From contig QZCP01000174.1 of NCBI GenBank assembly GCA_003956705.1, positions 1-64,000 of the forward strand: a stretch of DNA of 64,000 bases. Reading direction: 5' to 3'. Shown piece by piece: positions 1 through 13,400 of this stretch (positions are counted from its first letter, which is position 1; each line of letters starts with the position of its first letter). The translations under genes and the position numbers were made by a program. The notes beneath the pieces are model-generated. The model saw only the letters and a program-made list of their open reading frames with translations. It searched no databases and was not told the origin of the DNA. Source of the stretch: Brevipalpus yothersi. Its lineage: Eukaryota; Arthropoda; Arachnida; Trombidiformes; Tenuipalpidae.

Positions 1-46
<46 letters not shown>
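1..46. repeat. (TC)n microsatellite at window edge
   Basis: Uninterrupted TC dinucleotides run from the first base. The tract lies in the SLO2 intron just downstream (on the minus strand) of the exon ending at 151, so the window is cut inside that intron. Confidence 0.95.
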
Positions 47-50
<4 letters not shown>

Positions 51-150
51 AAATAATGTCATTTTGATAATATTGCAACCTAAGGCTCATAAAATACAGT
101 AGCATTGACTCTACTAAAATCATAACAAGCTGATTGCTCAACTTACTCAC

Positions 151-1215
151 TAGGCTCAACTGAGCCCGGAGGTACATCCAAAAATTGATCTTGATCCTTG
201 TCCTCTGGCTCATCAGAATCTTCGGTTTGCTCTTTAAGCATCACAGGTACCGGTGCTATACTAGGCCTTCGACCACGTGCTGAGCCTGCATCTCCACTGG
301 GCGAAGAATCGCGAGATGCTGAACCATACTCAATAACGGGAATATCTAGATGAGTTGATTGTTTCCGCATTTTACGAGAAGCACGTCCAGCCATTTTGAT
401 AACAGCTTTTTTCAACTTCCGATGCTTTTTATCACCTTTCTTATTATTATCATCTGTATCTTTATCATCTCCGTCTTCTCCGTTCTCTTCGGTAGCATAA
501 TCACCATAATCACTGCCACCCACACTACTTCGACTGCCTCGAGCACTTCGATTGTCACAGCCAGAATATGTATTATACTCATCAGATGATGACTTATCAG
601 TTGATCCTATTACACCGAAACCACCATTTTTATCTTTTGGAGATCCTCTGCTTTTATTCATTCTCAATATTACGTTAAGGCCACTTGAAATTTTACCCCG
701 ACTCTTGGTGCCATCATTTAAGGTAGCCGGTAGAAAAGCACTATTCTCCTCTTTGGTAATGTTCATGTAGAAACATATATCAGATGATTTCAGTATATAA
801 CTTGGTCCCGGATTCAGCATTATAGGCCACGTTCCACGCATATCAGTCTGAACACCAATTAATGCAACTCCATACCTTTAGGGATACACAGAGAGACAAA
901 AAAAATGGTTACAAATCATAATGAGTTTTCTATTCTTCATTGTATCGTGAGAGAGAGAGGATTCATCATCAATGAAAGTGAATAATTTGTAGATTTATGC
1001 AGGATTTTCATCATAAAAGTTCAAACACTTTCCAAAAGATATCAAAAGAGTGTCTACCTAATGAGAGTAGAGGTATGAAATTTTTCATATTGAGAAATTT
1101 TTTCCCTCATCCATCCAATCCATTGTTTTGGTGATGTGTCAAAGCTTCTGATGAAGTACAGATCCAGATAAAAGGGTTTCCCTAAGCCCCTTGGCCCATC
1201 TGAAATAATTTGTTC

Positions 1216-1274
<59 letters not shown>

Positions 1275-2079
1275 TGATATCATAATATTTTGCAACCAAA
1301 TTATGAGAAAGCAACTATACCTACTCATCATTCACACAATGAGTTTGGCTAGCTTAAGTAGTAGATTCGCATCCAGAATTTTCACATTAAATTGTATTGT
1401 TTTTACTCTGAGGACTATGAATACACTCCAAATATTCAAAATTTTCTCATTATATATTAATCCTATCTCACTTCGATCATTCCAAATGTGTGTGTGTATA
1501 TAAATAAATTCGTTGAGCACATCCCATTGACTGAACAGATCAACATTCATGAACCAACTTTCAGAGAAAGCTTTGATGGTTGTCATTTGGATTAAAAATT
1601 TATGAGCAAAGTGAGTTCACTTAGTTTTTGATGTGATATTTGAGTGTTTGTGAAATGAGAACTGAATCTAAATTTTGCTTGATTATTCAACAAAACTGAG
1701 TTGAAAAACGTCAATTTTCGATCAAAACAGCTTCTTCAAATTCCTCCATCAATTTTCTCTCTCAAACACGCTATTCTTCAAAAAATTATCTGATAATCGA
1801 TTCTCAGGGTGATCAATCATTGGATAAGGATAATCTCGATCAACATAGAATGTAGCTCATGCAAGTGTATTGATAAATTTCAAGAATCTAATAGATCGAT
1901 CGCCAATTCATAGAGCAAAACAACTAATCTATTCCCACTACTTGATCTTCCCATAAGAATAGACCTTCCAGCAATCTTGTGGAGGCTTATTGAATGGAAA
2001 AAGATGGTAATCAAAAGAGGAGAAAATATTCCTCAAGTTGCGATAGTCTCTGACATTACTTGATGGTTAACATTGAAGT

Positions 2080-2115
<36 letters not shown>

Positions 2116-5100
2116 TATTCCCATAGACCATTGGACTCCATCTTTGTACTTATAATTCTTGGTTTATTTGTGCAAGTGGGCAAGGTACGTATGTGTATAC
2201 AGAGTAAGACTTGAGCAAATCAAATAATCCGCATCACTAACGTTCCCTTGAGCATTCCGACTTATTACAAAATAGCGAGAAAGAGTGTTTGTTTGTGCTC
2301 ATCAGTTCTACCTGGGACAAAACGGATGATGATCATGATGATGATTATTATTACCTTTATTATGATGATTGTTTATTCAATTGCTATTAGTCTTTGATTA
2401 TACCTGGAATCAAGTGCTCAAACTAACTCTAGGGAGACACAAAAATTGAGCTCACTATTTTTATCGAAGAAAGGTGAATAAGTCATGATCTCCATTTAAG
2501 TTTCAAGTGTATCAAGTTCCCTGGATGCAAGTGAATCTTTTTCGAGGAAAAAATTATTCTTGATGCATCATTACCAAGATGCAGCATCAAAAATCATTTG
2601 GGATAAGCTAAAAATCGATATCGAAAGAGTTATTCAAGAATTCATCCATGATGATGGTCAGTTATCATGTTCTATGTATGTGTTGCCTGTCTTTGGATGA
2701 CTTTTTTTTGCTCTACCAACAAACATGTTCATCAGTGAGGAAGTGATCATGGCACTGATAGATGTCCTCTAACGGTATATATAAACACATACTCTTCACT
2801 ACCTACTTTTTTCTCTCTCTCTTCTCACTATTTCGGTGAGTGTGAAAAAATATTTCATGCCATAAAAAACGATAAAATATTCCAATAGTGGAGAAAGAAG
2901 AGAGAGCGAAAAAAATACTCACTTCCTATGTGAATGGAAAGAGGCATATGTGAAGCTTTTTCCTTCATATTCTCCGAAAAAGCGGCTCTCACTGAGTCGA
3001 ATGTGATATATCTCATTCCCAGAACACTTTCCATACAATCGATGCCAATCTTCATCAGAAGTTTGTCCTTCCCTGGGAGAATCAGAAGAGTATTTGTTGA
3101 GAAAGAGGACAAAAAAAAGTGAAGCAAAATATTACATATACATATATTAAAACAGTGAGATATGAGATAAAAGTTGAGAACATCCGGTTGAGATGAAATA
3201 TCAGAAATAAAAAAGATTTTTATGTATGATAACAGAGGAGAACGAATAGAATAGTTCACAAAAGTCAAGATGCATTTATATTTTCTCTGATAGTGTGCAT
3301 TGTGCAAGGTATTTTCTCATGCAGTAGCATTTTGAGTTATGTGAATGCATATGAAACAAGACAGAATTGATCCAAAAGTGGACATTTTTTGGCAAGTCAA
3401 AGCCTTTTCCGGACTCTTTTTTTTCCTGGCAAAGTTGGAAGCTTACGCATGTAGTATAGAAAAAATATCTCGGATTATGATGGAATTCTCACTATTGGGA
3501 ATTTTCAGCTTGAATAACAAACATACACACACGGCTGGGTATTAGTTAAGGATTAGAGAACTATTGTGTGTTGTGTGATGTATGAAATATTGTTGACTTT
3601 TCCAATCAAGAAGATCATTTTGGTAGCAAAAAATTTGCATGAGAAAGGAATAAATGCTCCTGTTTATCGAATGAAGTTAATCTTCATCATCAGCATTCAA
3701 AAATACCAAAGTACAGTCATTGACAGAGAGTACAACAATTTTAGTGAAAACACTCATGTATTTAAGTTATTTGACTACTCGATTAGTTTGAATATAATCA
3801 TTCAAACCATTCAAATTTTCAGGCTCAAGTATTCATTCACAAGCATTTCTGAATTTTATATTCTTACGTTAGTATGCCTTCCCTGGTTAACTATCCAACA
3901 AGTGATATTCCATTCATGAATAATTTTTGTTCATGCAAGAGATGCTCAAATTGATCAACAAATTTTCGAATGCATTTCAAGTGGTAAATGTTTACCCAAA
4001 GCATGCCCATCAAAATCATTATTTATATGATCATTTTTCCCTTTCAAGATATATTTTTTTCCTATCCTGGGATGACATACCATGCTCATTCAATTGGAAG
4101 TGATCAAAGAAAGAATATTGGATTAAATGGTGGCGATAACATACGTGATGTGTTTTTGGTGAACAACGTGATCAACGGGTAATATTTTGTGGTTAATTTG
4201 TTGGGCATTACAGGAAGAAGCATACCTTGGACGAGTAGAAGAGTAAATACACACTCAGTGCAAAATGGAAGATACAGGAAGGAATACAGGAAGAGAGAAA
4301 GTAAAGAAAATAGATGATAGACAAGAATAACATAAGAGGAAAAGAAAGTAGAGAGAGTAGAGAGAGAAAAAAAAAATATTCAACAAAAATTAGCAAGTAC
4401 ACTTGAAAATGAATATTCAGTGTTAATAATAGGCTCAAATTAATTGGATATGGGTGATGATATTGTATTTAGTACTCACTGTCCTCTGGAAGTGTGAAGT
4501 AATAATGTGACCAATGTTGAAGCACCAGGACACAGACAATTGTTCGCCAATAATGCATATTTGAATTCATCTTCACATACTACGTGCTCTGGTTGATTGG
4601 AAAATGAAAAAAATACGAAAAAAAACAAATCATATTATTAATTCATTTATATTTTTTTCATGGTGATTTTGGAACAATCAAATGATGAACACAATCAAAA
4701 TAATGAAGATGAAGAAAAAACATATTTTTGAATGTTTAATATGGCTCATTTGAATTATATTCATGATACACAGTGTTTAACGAGTATTATCATTTGAATT
4801 TAGGTGGAAAAAAATGTTCCTAGAATAAGCTCATTGAAATAGAGAGAAGAATGTTTTCGGTAAGAAGAAGCTGAAATTAAATGAGTGAAGATAATGAAAA
4901 ATTTTCCCTACACTCTGGTAGATCATTTAGTTTGCTTCTGAACATATAAATTTGCATCTAGAAGAGAATATATGAGTGAATATATTACCCAGAAACAGTA
5001 TTTTTTGTATGAGAGGTTAATGTCACACACATCAAGCCTTTTCACATGTTAATATGGAGAATGGAGTGATGATGATTAAATTATTCCGGGAACATAAACA

Positions 5101-8100
5101 GTGGATGATGTTCATCATACGATAGTTCTGCTTACATTTGAAAATATTACTTACCTGCAAATGCAACATGAATTTTGTTCTCTGGTCGGAATATTTGGAC
5201 ATATTGTGGTACATTGGGAGCAAAATCTCGAATAGCCCATGAGCGTAAAATGGTATGTTCATCCTGTTGAATAAGATTGAAATTAAAATATCACTTAAGT
5301 GAGATCTCGACCGAAACTTTATTCCCAAGTTTAATCAAGATTAAGATTTCAGCTGAGATGAGATAGCTTTGCTGCTCTGAGGAATCAACTTTTTTTTGGC
5401 CCTGTATCATGTTGAAAAGCTCAACTTCATAAGTAAACATCAAGATCAGATGTTTTGCCTTGATTGAGGAAAGTTTTTTTCAATCAAGTACATGATCAGT
5501 ATCATGCTACGATGTATTCCAGAGAACGAGAAGAAAACACTCAATTGAATTTGTGTTACACTCGAGTAGCCACAAGAATAAAAATTAGAATCACTCTACT
5601 CTCATTTTTATGACTATACGTAGGGCTGTATGGGTATCTAGTTGAATAGAATGTTCTGAATTAGATGAAAAATTCAAGTGAACTATAGTAGTAAGCAGAT
5701 ATTCTGAGGATGAGTGTGTGTGTATTACTCACTATGGATGATTACAGGAAGAAGGGAAAGAAAGTAGTTAGAATACTTACAGCAGCACTTCGGTCGTTGT
5801 ACTTGCGAGCAGCGAGAATGAAGCAAGCTTCCGCTTCGTTCATTCTGGAATAAGTGATCAAAGAAAGAAAGAGAAAAAGAAAAGAGGTCATATACAGTTA
5901 GGCAGGTTAGATTGATTCCAGCAAGAATACAAGATTTACCATTCTCATGGAAAGGTGAGAGAGGCAAATCTTGTGGAGCGTTGAGAGAGGGATTTTTTCG
6001 TAAGCAAAAATAAACTTTTTCTTTCTTCTATCCAAAAACAAAAGAAAAAACAGAGTATAAACAAAAAAATCAGCCAAACAAAGTGTTGAAGAGAGGAGAG
6101 AGAAGAAGTGAAGAAAATAGTGAAACAAATGATCGATTCATCCAAGTGTAATCGACTCAATGATACAATTCTTGTTCCACTCAAGCGACCATCATGGTTA
6201 TTACATTGTAAGTTATGGCTCGTTGATTTGACAACGTTACCCAAAGACGCAGATTTGCTGCCAACACTCACGAAAATAAGGGGAATTCTTACTCTTATTC
6301 TTACTTTTTCTCTCTCTTTGCCTTAAGTGAGAAATTCTGACTTCGAATGCATAAATCATACAATTCTGATCCTTGACGAGCTCGGTGTCCGCATCAACTG
6401 AATTCAGAAGAGTGATAACTTCTTCACTAGTAGCACCTTGTGTGTGTGAATGTGTGTCAAGAGTATGTTCGAGAAAAATTCTCATGAATTGCTAAGAATC
6501 TCTTGAGCTCATGTGACATTATTCGTAGGGATGAAATTCGATTCTATCGAAAATTCAATTTCATCATCATTCAATGTTCGAGCTCTGAGTATCCAAATTT
6601 TGGTGATCCTGTTTGTATCATCAGGCCTATGTAAGATGAAAAAGTGATTCAGATGATCAAGCTTTCATTAAATTATCTTGGCTCGAGTGTGAATAGGGCT
6701 CCTTTGACGGTGAAACCCTCTTGAACTTTCTGCCTCTGCCAATATTATCACCCAAAAAATTAACAGAATCATCGAGATGACACACAAGATGATGCATAGT
6801 GACTAGAATAATTAGTTGTCAGACTTCTTGTGACGATAATGAGGTGAAAAACTCTTACCCAGACTAGTTGTGCATAAAAAAGATGAGGAGGAAATCAAGA
6901 TGACGACACACACATAGTTCAAAGGATCCAGACTATTGGAATTAATCATACACCTCTCAAGTGAGCTCAAGATTAATGGAAAATCAGCATCGATTCTTCT
7001 TAGGAGAATCTTCTCTTTCTTCTCTTCCTTCTCTCACTTCTTTCACCCATTTATTCGACTCATTTTACAGGAAATTTTCTACGAGGTTCATCTCACTTCA
7101 TCCATCGATTCTTCTTCATGATGAAAATCCAAGAATTCCCACCGCTGAATTATCCAATCTTCTATGGATAAATTTTCTCTTTAGGCTAAATTCTCACATG
7201 ATTTGATGGTGAAGATTAATTTTGAGAACTTGTTAGACTTTGTATTCGTTTGATTTCTTATTTTTTTTCTTGAGAACTGAGAAGCTTTCTCTCAATCTTC
7301 AAAAGCCTCAGGGCACACTATTGATCTATTCGTTATCGAGCCCAAAGAGAAACAGATTCAAAAGTCTCCCTTCATGGAAATATTTGATTTTCTCACAAAC
7401 TTAAACGAAGCAAATATGTGAATGATATTGCTGGAAACCCTGACGAAGCGCTTTCTATATAGTCTAGTAAGTATTCAAACACACTTCATAAGATTCCCAT
7501 CTTATTGATAATATCTCAATTTATATCACTGAAACTATTGGGAAAATGGTCGATCTTCGCACTCTACTCCATTTCAAAGTATAACTTCCAGGAAAGAACA
7601 AAAAAAGAAAATTCTCTTAAGATGATGCACTCAATCCTTGAATGCCCTCAAGCTCCAATGAAAAGCAATCTTCTTACCTTGCTCTTGTTAGATCAGTATC
7701 TTTCAAAGCAGATCCATGAATGTATATCACTCTTTGAGCCCACATTGGCACTTGAAGAATCATCTTCATTGTGGTATCCAATTCACATGGTGACAATAAG
7801 ACCACATAAAAATCCTGATAGAATATAAAGTATGTAGGGGAAAAAGAAGAGATAGACATAAGAACAGTTAGGCATTGCTATTTGATGCTAATTTTTTCCT
7901 CTCTCTCCATGCAAAACATTCAATTTGTTTGCTTTTACTATCGAGAATTCAGAAATTATTAGGCTATCTCATGTTATTGAAAAGGAAAAAAATTTCACCA
8001 TTATCTGAAGTGGAAAAGGAATATAAGCTCTTTTTCTTCTCTCTGGAAGAGAAAGTCAACCTCATTAACTATGGTTTACCATGAAAAGTGTTTAATTCTT

Positions 8101-9155
8101 CTTCTTGTCCTTATCTTGTTTTATGGAATAAAAACAATGCTTTCTGGTTCGTTCTCGAATTACCATGTACTTGGTAATAAATATATCGTGTCTTATTCTA
8201 TCATAGCAGTTAGACAAACGAAAAAAAGTTGAAAGAATAAGAGTTATAGAAGTGTCTGGTTAGAATCTTTTATTCTTCTAGCTAGTTTTACGTTTCATTC
8301 CTGTATGACAACACAATATGTAATTGTAATCTAAGAACGATTATTTTTGCTTGAATTTTCTTTCAACGTAAGGAAATTCAACAGAAACCAAGCAGAAACT
8401 TTCTTCAACGGAATTGTGGGAATATCTTTACAATAAGCTGACCCGAGACAGTCTAACAAGTAAGCTATGGTATGCTCCTGTTTGTGTATGTATCTGTAAA
8501 ACCATCAATTCATGATAATTTATGAGCAAAATTCAGTTGAAACTAGCAATCTATCTGTGAGCATAAAAGCTTTATCCGAAATACGTAAGCTAATCTTTAT
8601 TTGCTCGGCTTGTTTTCACCTTACAAATCAGTCTAATGAACAGAGTATGTGTTACACATATAGATACACCTCACTCACACTCATTACATGGAAAACGATC
8701 AGTTGACGTCTGATGAGGTACACAGAAGAATTACTACTAGACTTTGGGGCTGATCAAGTCTCTGTTTCTCTCTTACCTGCAATAATGGATGAGCATAAAA
8801 TTCATTAAGAAAATCCATCACAGTATCAGCTCGTAAGGTTGTTGCACATACTACAACATGCTTTTCGGTTTGTGACCGATGTATACTATAATTTCGTCCC
8901 AATTTTTGCCTCTCAACCCAGGTACATGCAAGCTGTTCAAATTGAGTGGGCAATAGTATGAATGCAACACATATCATGATGACCATGAATAGTTGGGAAG
9001 GCATATTCTCGGGTCGATAGTCACCATATCCAACAGTGGCAAATGTAACTACAACAAAATATAGGCTTTCAAAAAGATTAACATTTCGTCCACCAGCTCG
9101 CTGGAAATGCTGGAAACCACAAACACTGAACATGGAATACAAGAGAGACAGGGAG

Positions 9156-9212
<57 letters not shown>

Positions 9213-10421
9213 AATTAGATTAACACAAAATGGAATTGAGAGTTTGAAAAGGAAGAGAAAGTGAAAAAAATGTGACATATTGAGAGAATGTGATGAATGT
9301 GAAAAAGTGGTCTCAATATGAATTATATATGTATACCCTTTGGAAAAAAAGTGAATGTATATGTATTGTTTACATTACCTTGTGAAAATCAAACATAAAA
9401 GTGTGGCAGATAATATCATCAGACGATGTGATAAAGCTGATTGAGATCGTTGCATGACTCGATTCAGATCGTTCTGGAATGGAAGTGAAATGAAAGTAGA
9501 AAAAAAGTGATAATCGAATATCCTAGTATTTTTTTTTCTTCCTTCTAGTAGAAGGTAGTGAATTGCTTCGATATTTTTCTCTTGGGTATTTTCTTTTCGA
9601 AGAATACTAGAACAATGCTGAAAAATCGAAAGAATGGACACTTACGAACATGTTCTCGAGAGTTCGCTTGGCTAGCCAACAATTGAGAAAACCAGGCACA
9701 AATATATTCCTCAATTTTGGTAACAGAATCTTGAGGGAAAGAAAAAGAACAAGGAGAAAAGTATGTGATAATCATGAAGATACATCATTGTAAAAGGAGA
9801 TGATATGAAAAATCCTACAAATATATTGGAATCAAGTTGCCAGCTGATTTTCCACTTCTCATGGGATCAAATAAGTCAAATTGAGCAAATATCAAGTCAT
9901 ATGTGATATTATATATGGATAACCTATGAATATCTTACGATCATTGATCATACCACAAGCACTCAACCCTTTATCAACACATTATCATGCAGATAATTCT
10001 CTCGATTTACCACATATCATAATCCAGAAAGTTTGTCTAGTATGTAAGGAATAAAGTTCTATTCATAAATTCTTTTGGGGACTCTCTTCTCGAAAGTTTC
10101 TCTCTCTCCCTCTGGAAAATGATCAGAAAAATGCATTACTTCTACACTCTCTAACTCATTGGAATGTACTCAAGTTCTTAATATTGATCATATAATGGAT
10201 GGAAAAGTTGGTTGAAAGAAGATGCAAGACAGAAAGACCATGTGTGTGTGTATGTATGTGAAAATATGTTGAAGATGCAAGGACATGACATAAGGAAGCA
10301 AAAAGCTCGAGAGCTGGGTTATGAGCTTCTGATGATGATGAATTATTGTGTATGTGTGTTTTTGCCAACTATGTCTCGCTCTGTCATCAGTTCATCTCAG
10401 TATTGTACTTATTTCGCTTAC

Positions 10422-10467
<46 letters not shown>

Positions 10468-13400
10468 ACTAGGAATCATGGAGAATACCAGCCGAATGAT
10501 GATATTTCATGATCTCTCTGTGGAGATAGACTATTGGAAGAATACACCAGCAGAACCTTAACATTACGCACATTACATCTGTCAGATCAGAACAGAGTAC
10601 ACCAAGAAAGAGAAAGAAAGAAAAAGAGACTGAACAAAGCGTGCTCTTTGGACACCGACATGAACCGATCCCATGTGATATACTTTTGGAGTGAAGAGTT
10701 TCCACTTCGAACCTTTGTCAATTTTCAAAATTCACATGGGAAAGTGAGTGAGTGAGAAAAAGTCAACAGAATGAAGCATAAGATTAAAACGATAGAATAG
10801 AGATAGCATTAAAAGTGAAAGTGTAATCTATCATGCCTCTAGTTGGCCCACTGTAGTGTACTGAGGCTCAAAATGATGAATAACAAGAGGGTGCAACTTA
10901 TTTGGCTATATGGCTACATGAACTGTCGAATGTTAAATAGAAAGTTTCCCTGCATCATTAGGTGAAGGTGTGCTTGAATTTATTAAGCTTCCGAAAAATA
11001 ACGATCAGATATGATAATATTCCCACAGGTTCCAGGAAAGCCATAGATTTTCATGTATATTTTGAATGCAACACCCTAATACATGCATACAGAGTTGTTC
11101 ATGTATATACACTAGACTATTTTCATCTACTCTGTTACACTTTTCACAGCAAGAATGTGCTCTATTACAATTGTATGAGATGAATAAAGATGTATATTTG
11201 AAAAGTGTTGAAAAGCGGAAAATATAATATTGAACAAAATGACTCTGGAGGAAGAGCATCTCTCGAAGGAATATTCCCTTTCTCTCTCTTTCAGAAATCA
11301 GGAAACTTTTCCTTCGAAAAGGGTTGAATTCAGTCAGGTATAAAGTGTAATAACTGTTACAATAATACTTTTCTCCTCCAGAAAGGAACTTTCTTCTGTG
11401 AAAGTGTATACTTTCTGATTTCTTATTCACTACTCATCTTCAATCCTGGCGGCAATCTGAGATGCTTCAAAACACTCAAATCTGATCAAAATACTACCGA
11501 AAATGTTTTATCAACAACAATTGGAGGGAGATGAAATGATTTACCCAGCATCCAGTACACATTGAGATGCATCGAAAAAAGAAGAGAATGGAGACCAAAA
11601 AAGTGGTGTGGAAAAATTTTCTAAGCCAAAATATAAAGCATAACTTTTGCTATGGATGATGAACCTGACTTCTCATGAATTTCACAAGACGATTACATAG
11701 TGAGTCTCTCTATCATTTGATAGAGAGATAGAAAAGTGTAAGAGAAGGGAAAATTCTGATCTGTTGCGAGTGGAATCGATATTTTTGCTCAATTGTCGCC
11801 AATAGAAGGAAGAAAAAAAAGGTGGACCAAGAGAAAAAAATATAGACATGAAGTAGAGAGAGAAAAAAATTCAATACCACAGAGAGCCATTATGTGTTTC
11901 ACTAGGCTCTTACAAAGTTCTCTGGTTTACTGTCATTTTCACCATACAAACTTTTTCACATACACACACCTAGATATACACAAAATTCTAGCAGGAACAC
12001 TCAGATACACTCATCGAGAAACGGTTCCAGAGAATGTATCTGTAGAGAAAAAATACCAGATGAACAAAATGATTGTATTAGAACTTACTGTTGGCAGAAA
12101 TGCCGTATTGGTACCAATTTCCAGGATAAGGTGGAAATTGAGTAGGGTTTTGATGATGTTTCCCTTGTATGTTAGATATTCCAGTAATAAGGCTTCGGTA
12201 AGGCAAGTAACAGCTGTTATTGTCTGTGGAAATGAAATAGGTATGATGAGGAGAGAAATATGAGGCTTTCATCAAGTAAAGAGTTATATTTATCAAAAAT
12301 TTCAAAAATAAAAATAAAAAAAACGGAGGCAAAGAAAACAATACAACATTCTACTAGATTCCTCTTGAGAAGCTAGTTAGTAATGAATCTTGTGAGATGA
12401 TAATCTGAGAGGAAGCAATCTGGTGGGCATGATAAATGGTTAAGCTTAAAATTCAGCCATTCTTGGATCATTTAAGCTATTTTTTAAACTTTCTCAAACA
12501 AGATTCTTGCGTGATACTTTCATCCGTAACAATCCAATGGGAAATAAGTTTCAAATCATTGGGAATACATCAAGGTGAGTGGTATATACTATCTGCTCAC
12601 CTGGAAGAGCCAGATGTAAAAGCTTCGATCAATCCAAATAATAGCTTTCCTATTGAAGAAAAAAGTGAAAATTGAGAAGAAAGAAGAAAAAAGAAATACA
12701 AAAATGAGTTATGACATCGAAAGATAATCAAGACTGGCTATGGACTAATGGTCAAATAGATATCATGAACTTTTGGTTTCTTTGCTATTGCTGATAGATG
12801 AATATGGACACATGAATTGTTGCAATCTATCCAACGATTGACATTCTGATTCACTCATTTTTTAGCTACAAAAATTTTTGTACAATGTATAATAGATCGC
12901 TTAGTGATTCGTAATGATAGCTTTCAAATCTATCATGTATATCATTTTCTACTCCGATGCTTTGCCAAGTAAATATCATTTGTTGCTTCAATAGAATATC
13001 GAAGCAGTAATATTTCCTTTCTCATTCTACTATAGCTAACGCTTTTCAGTTAACTGGAAACAAAAATTTCGCAAGATAGAGAAGGTCAGATTCACTTACC
13101 AATTCACATCATGATAAGGGTTGGCATAAGATGGGGACGGAATTCTGCTCATCTCCAGTATGGTTTGATTAACTGTGATAGGGCACCCATGGCTATATGG
13201 GAAAATAAAAGAAAGAAGGGAGAGGAAACATTTACTGCTAGAAGAAGTGAGAATATATATGCCTTATAAACCCCCATATATCAGAGAAAAAGATTCCCTA
13301 GATTCCATGGGCCTTCAGGATAAGCTAAATCATGAGAAGGAATATAAGAGCATAAGGTATGGGTATAGAGATAGAGATAGAGATAGCTGACATTCTGTTG

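Noticed and set aside
3566..3919. Plus-strand open frame of 117 codons
   Set aside because: It lies within a SLO2 intron, has intron-like composition and no recognisable motif.
11793..12263. Plus-strand open frame of 156 codons
   Set aside because: It is antisense to the SLO2 exon 12089-12223, whose splice sites and similarity to KCNT are clear.
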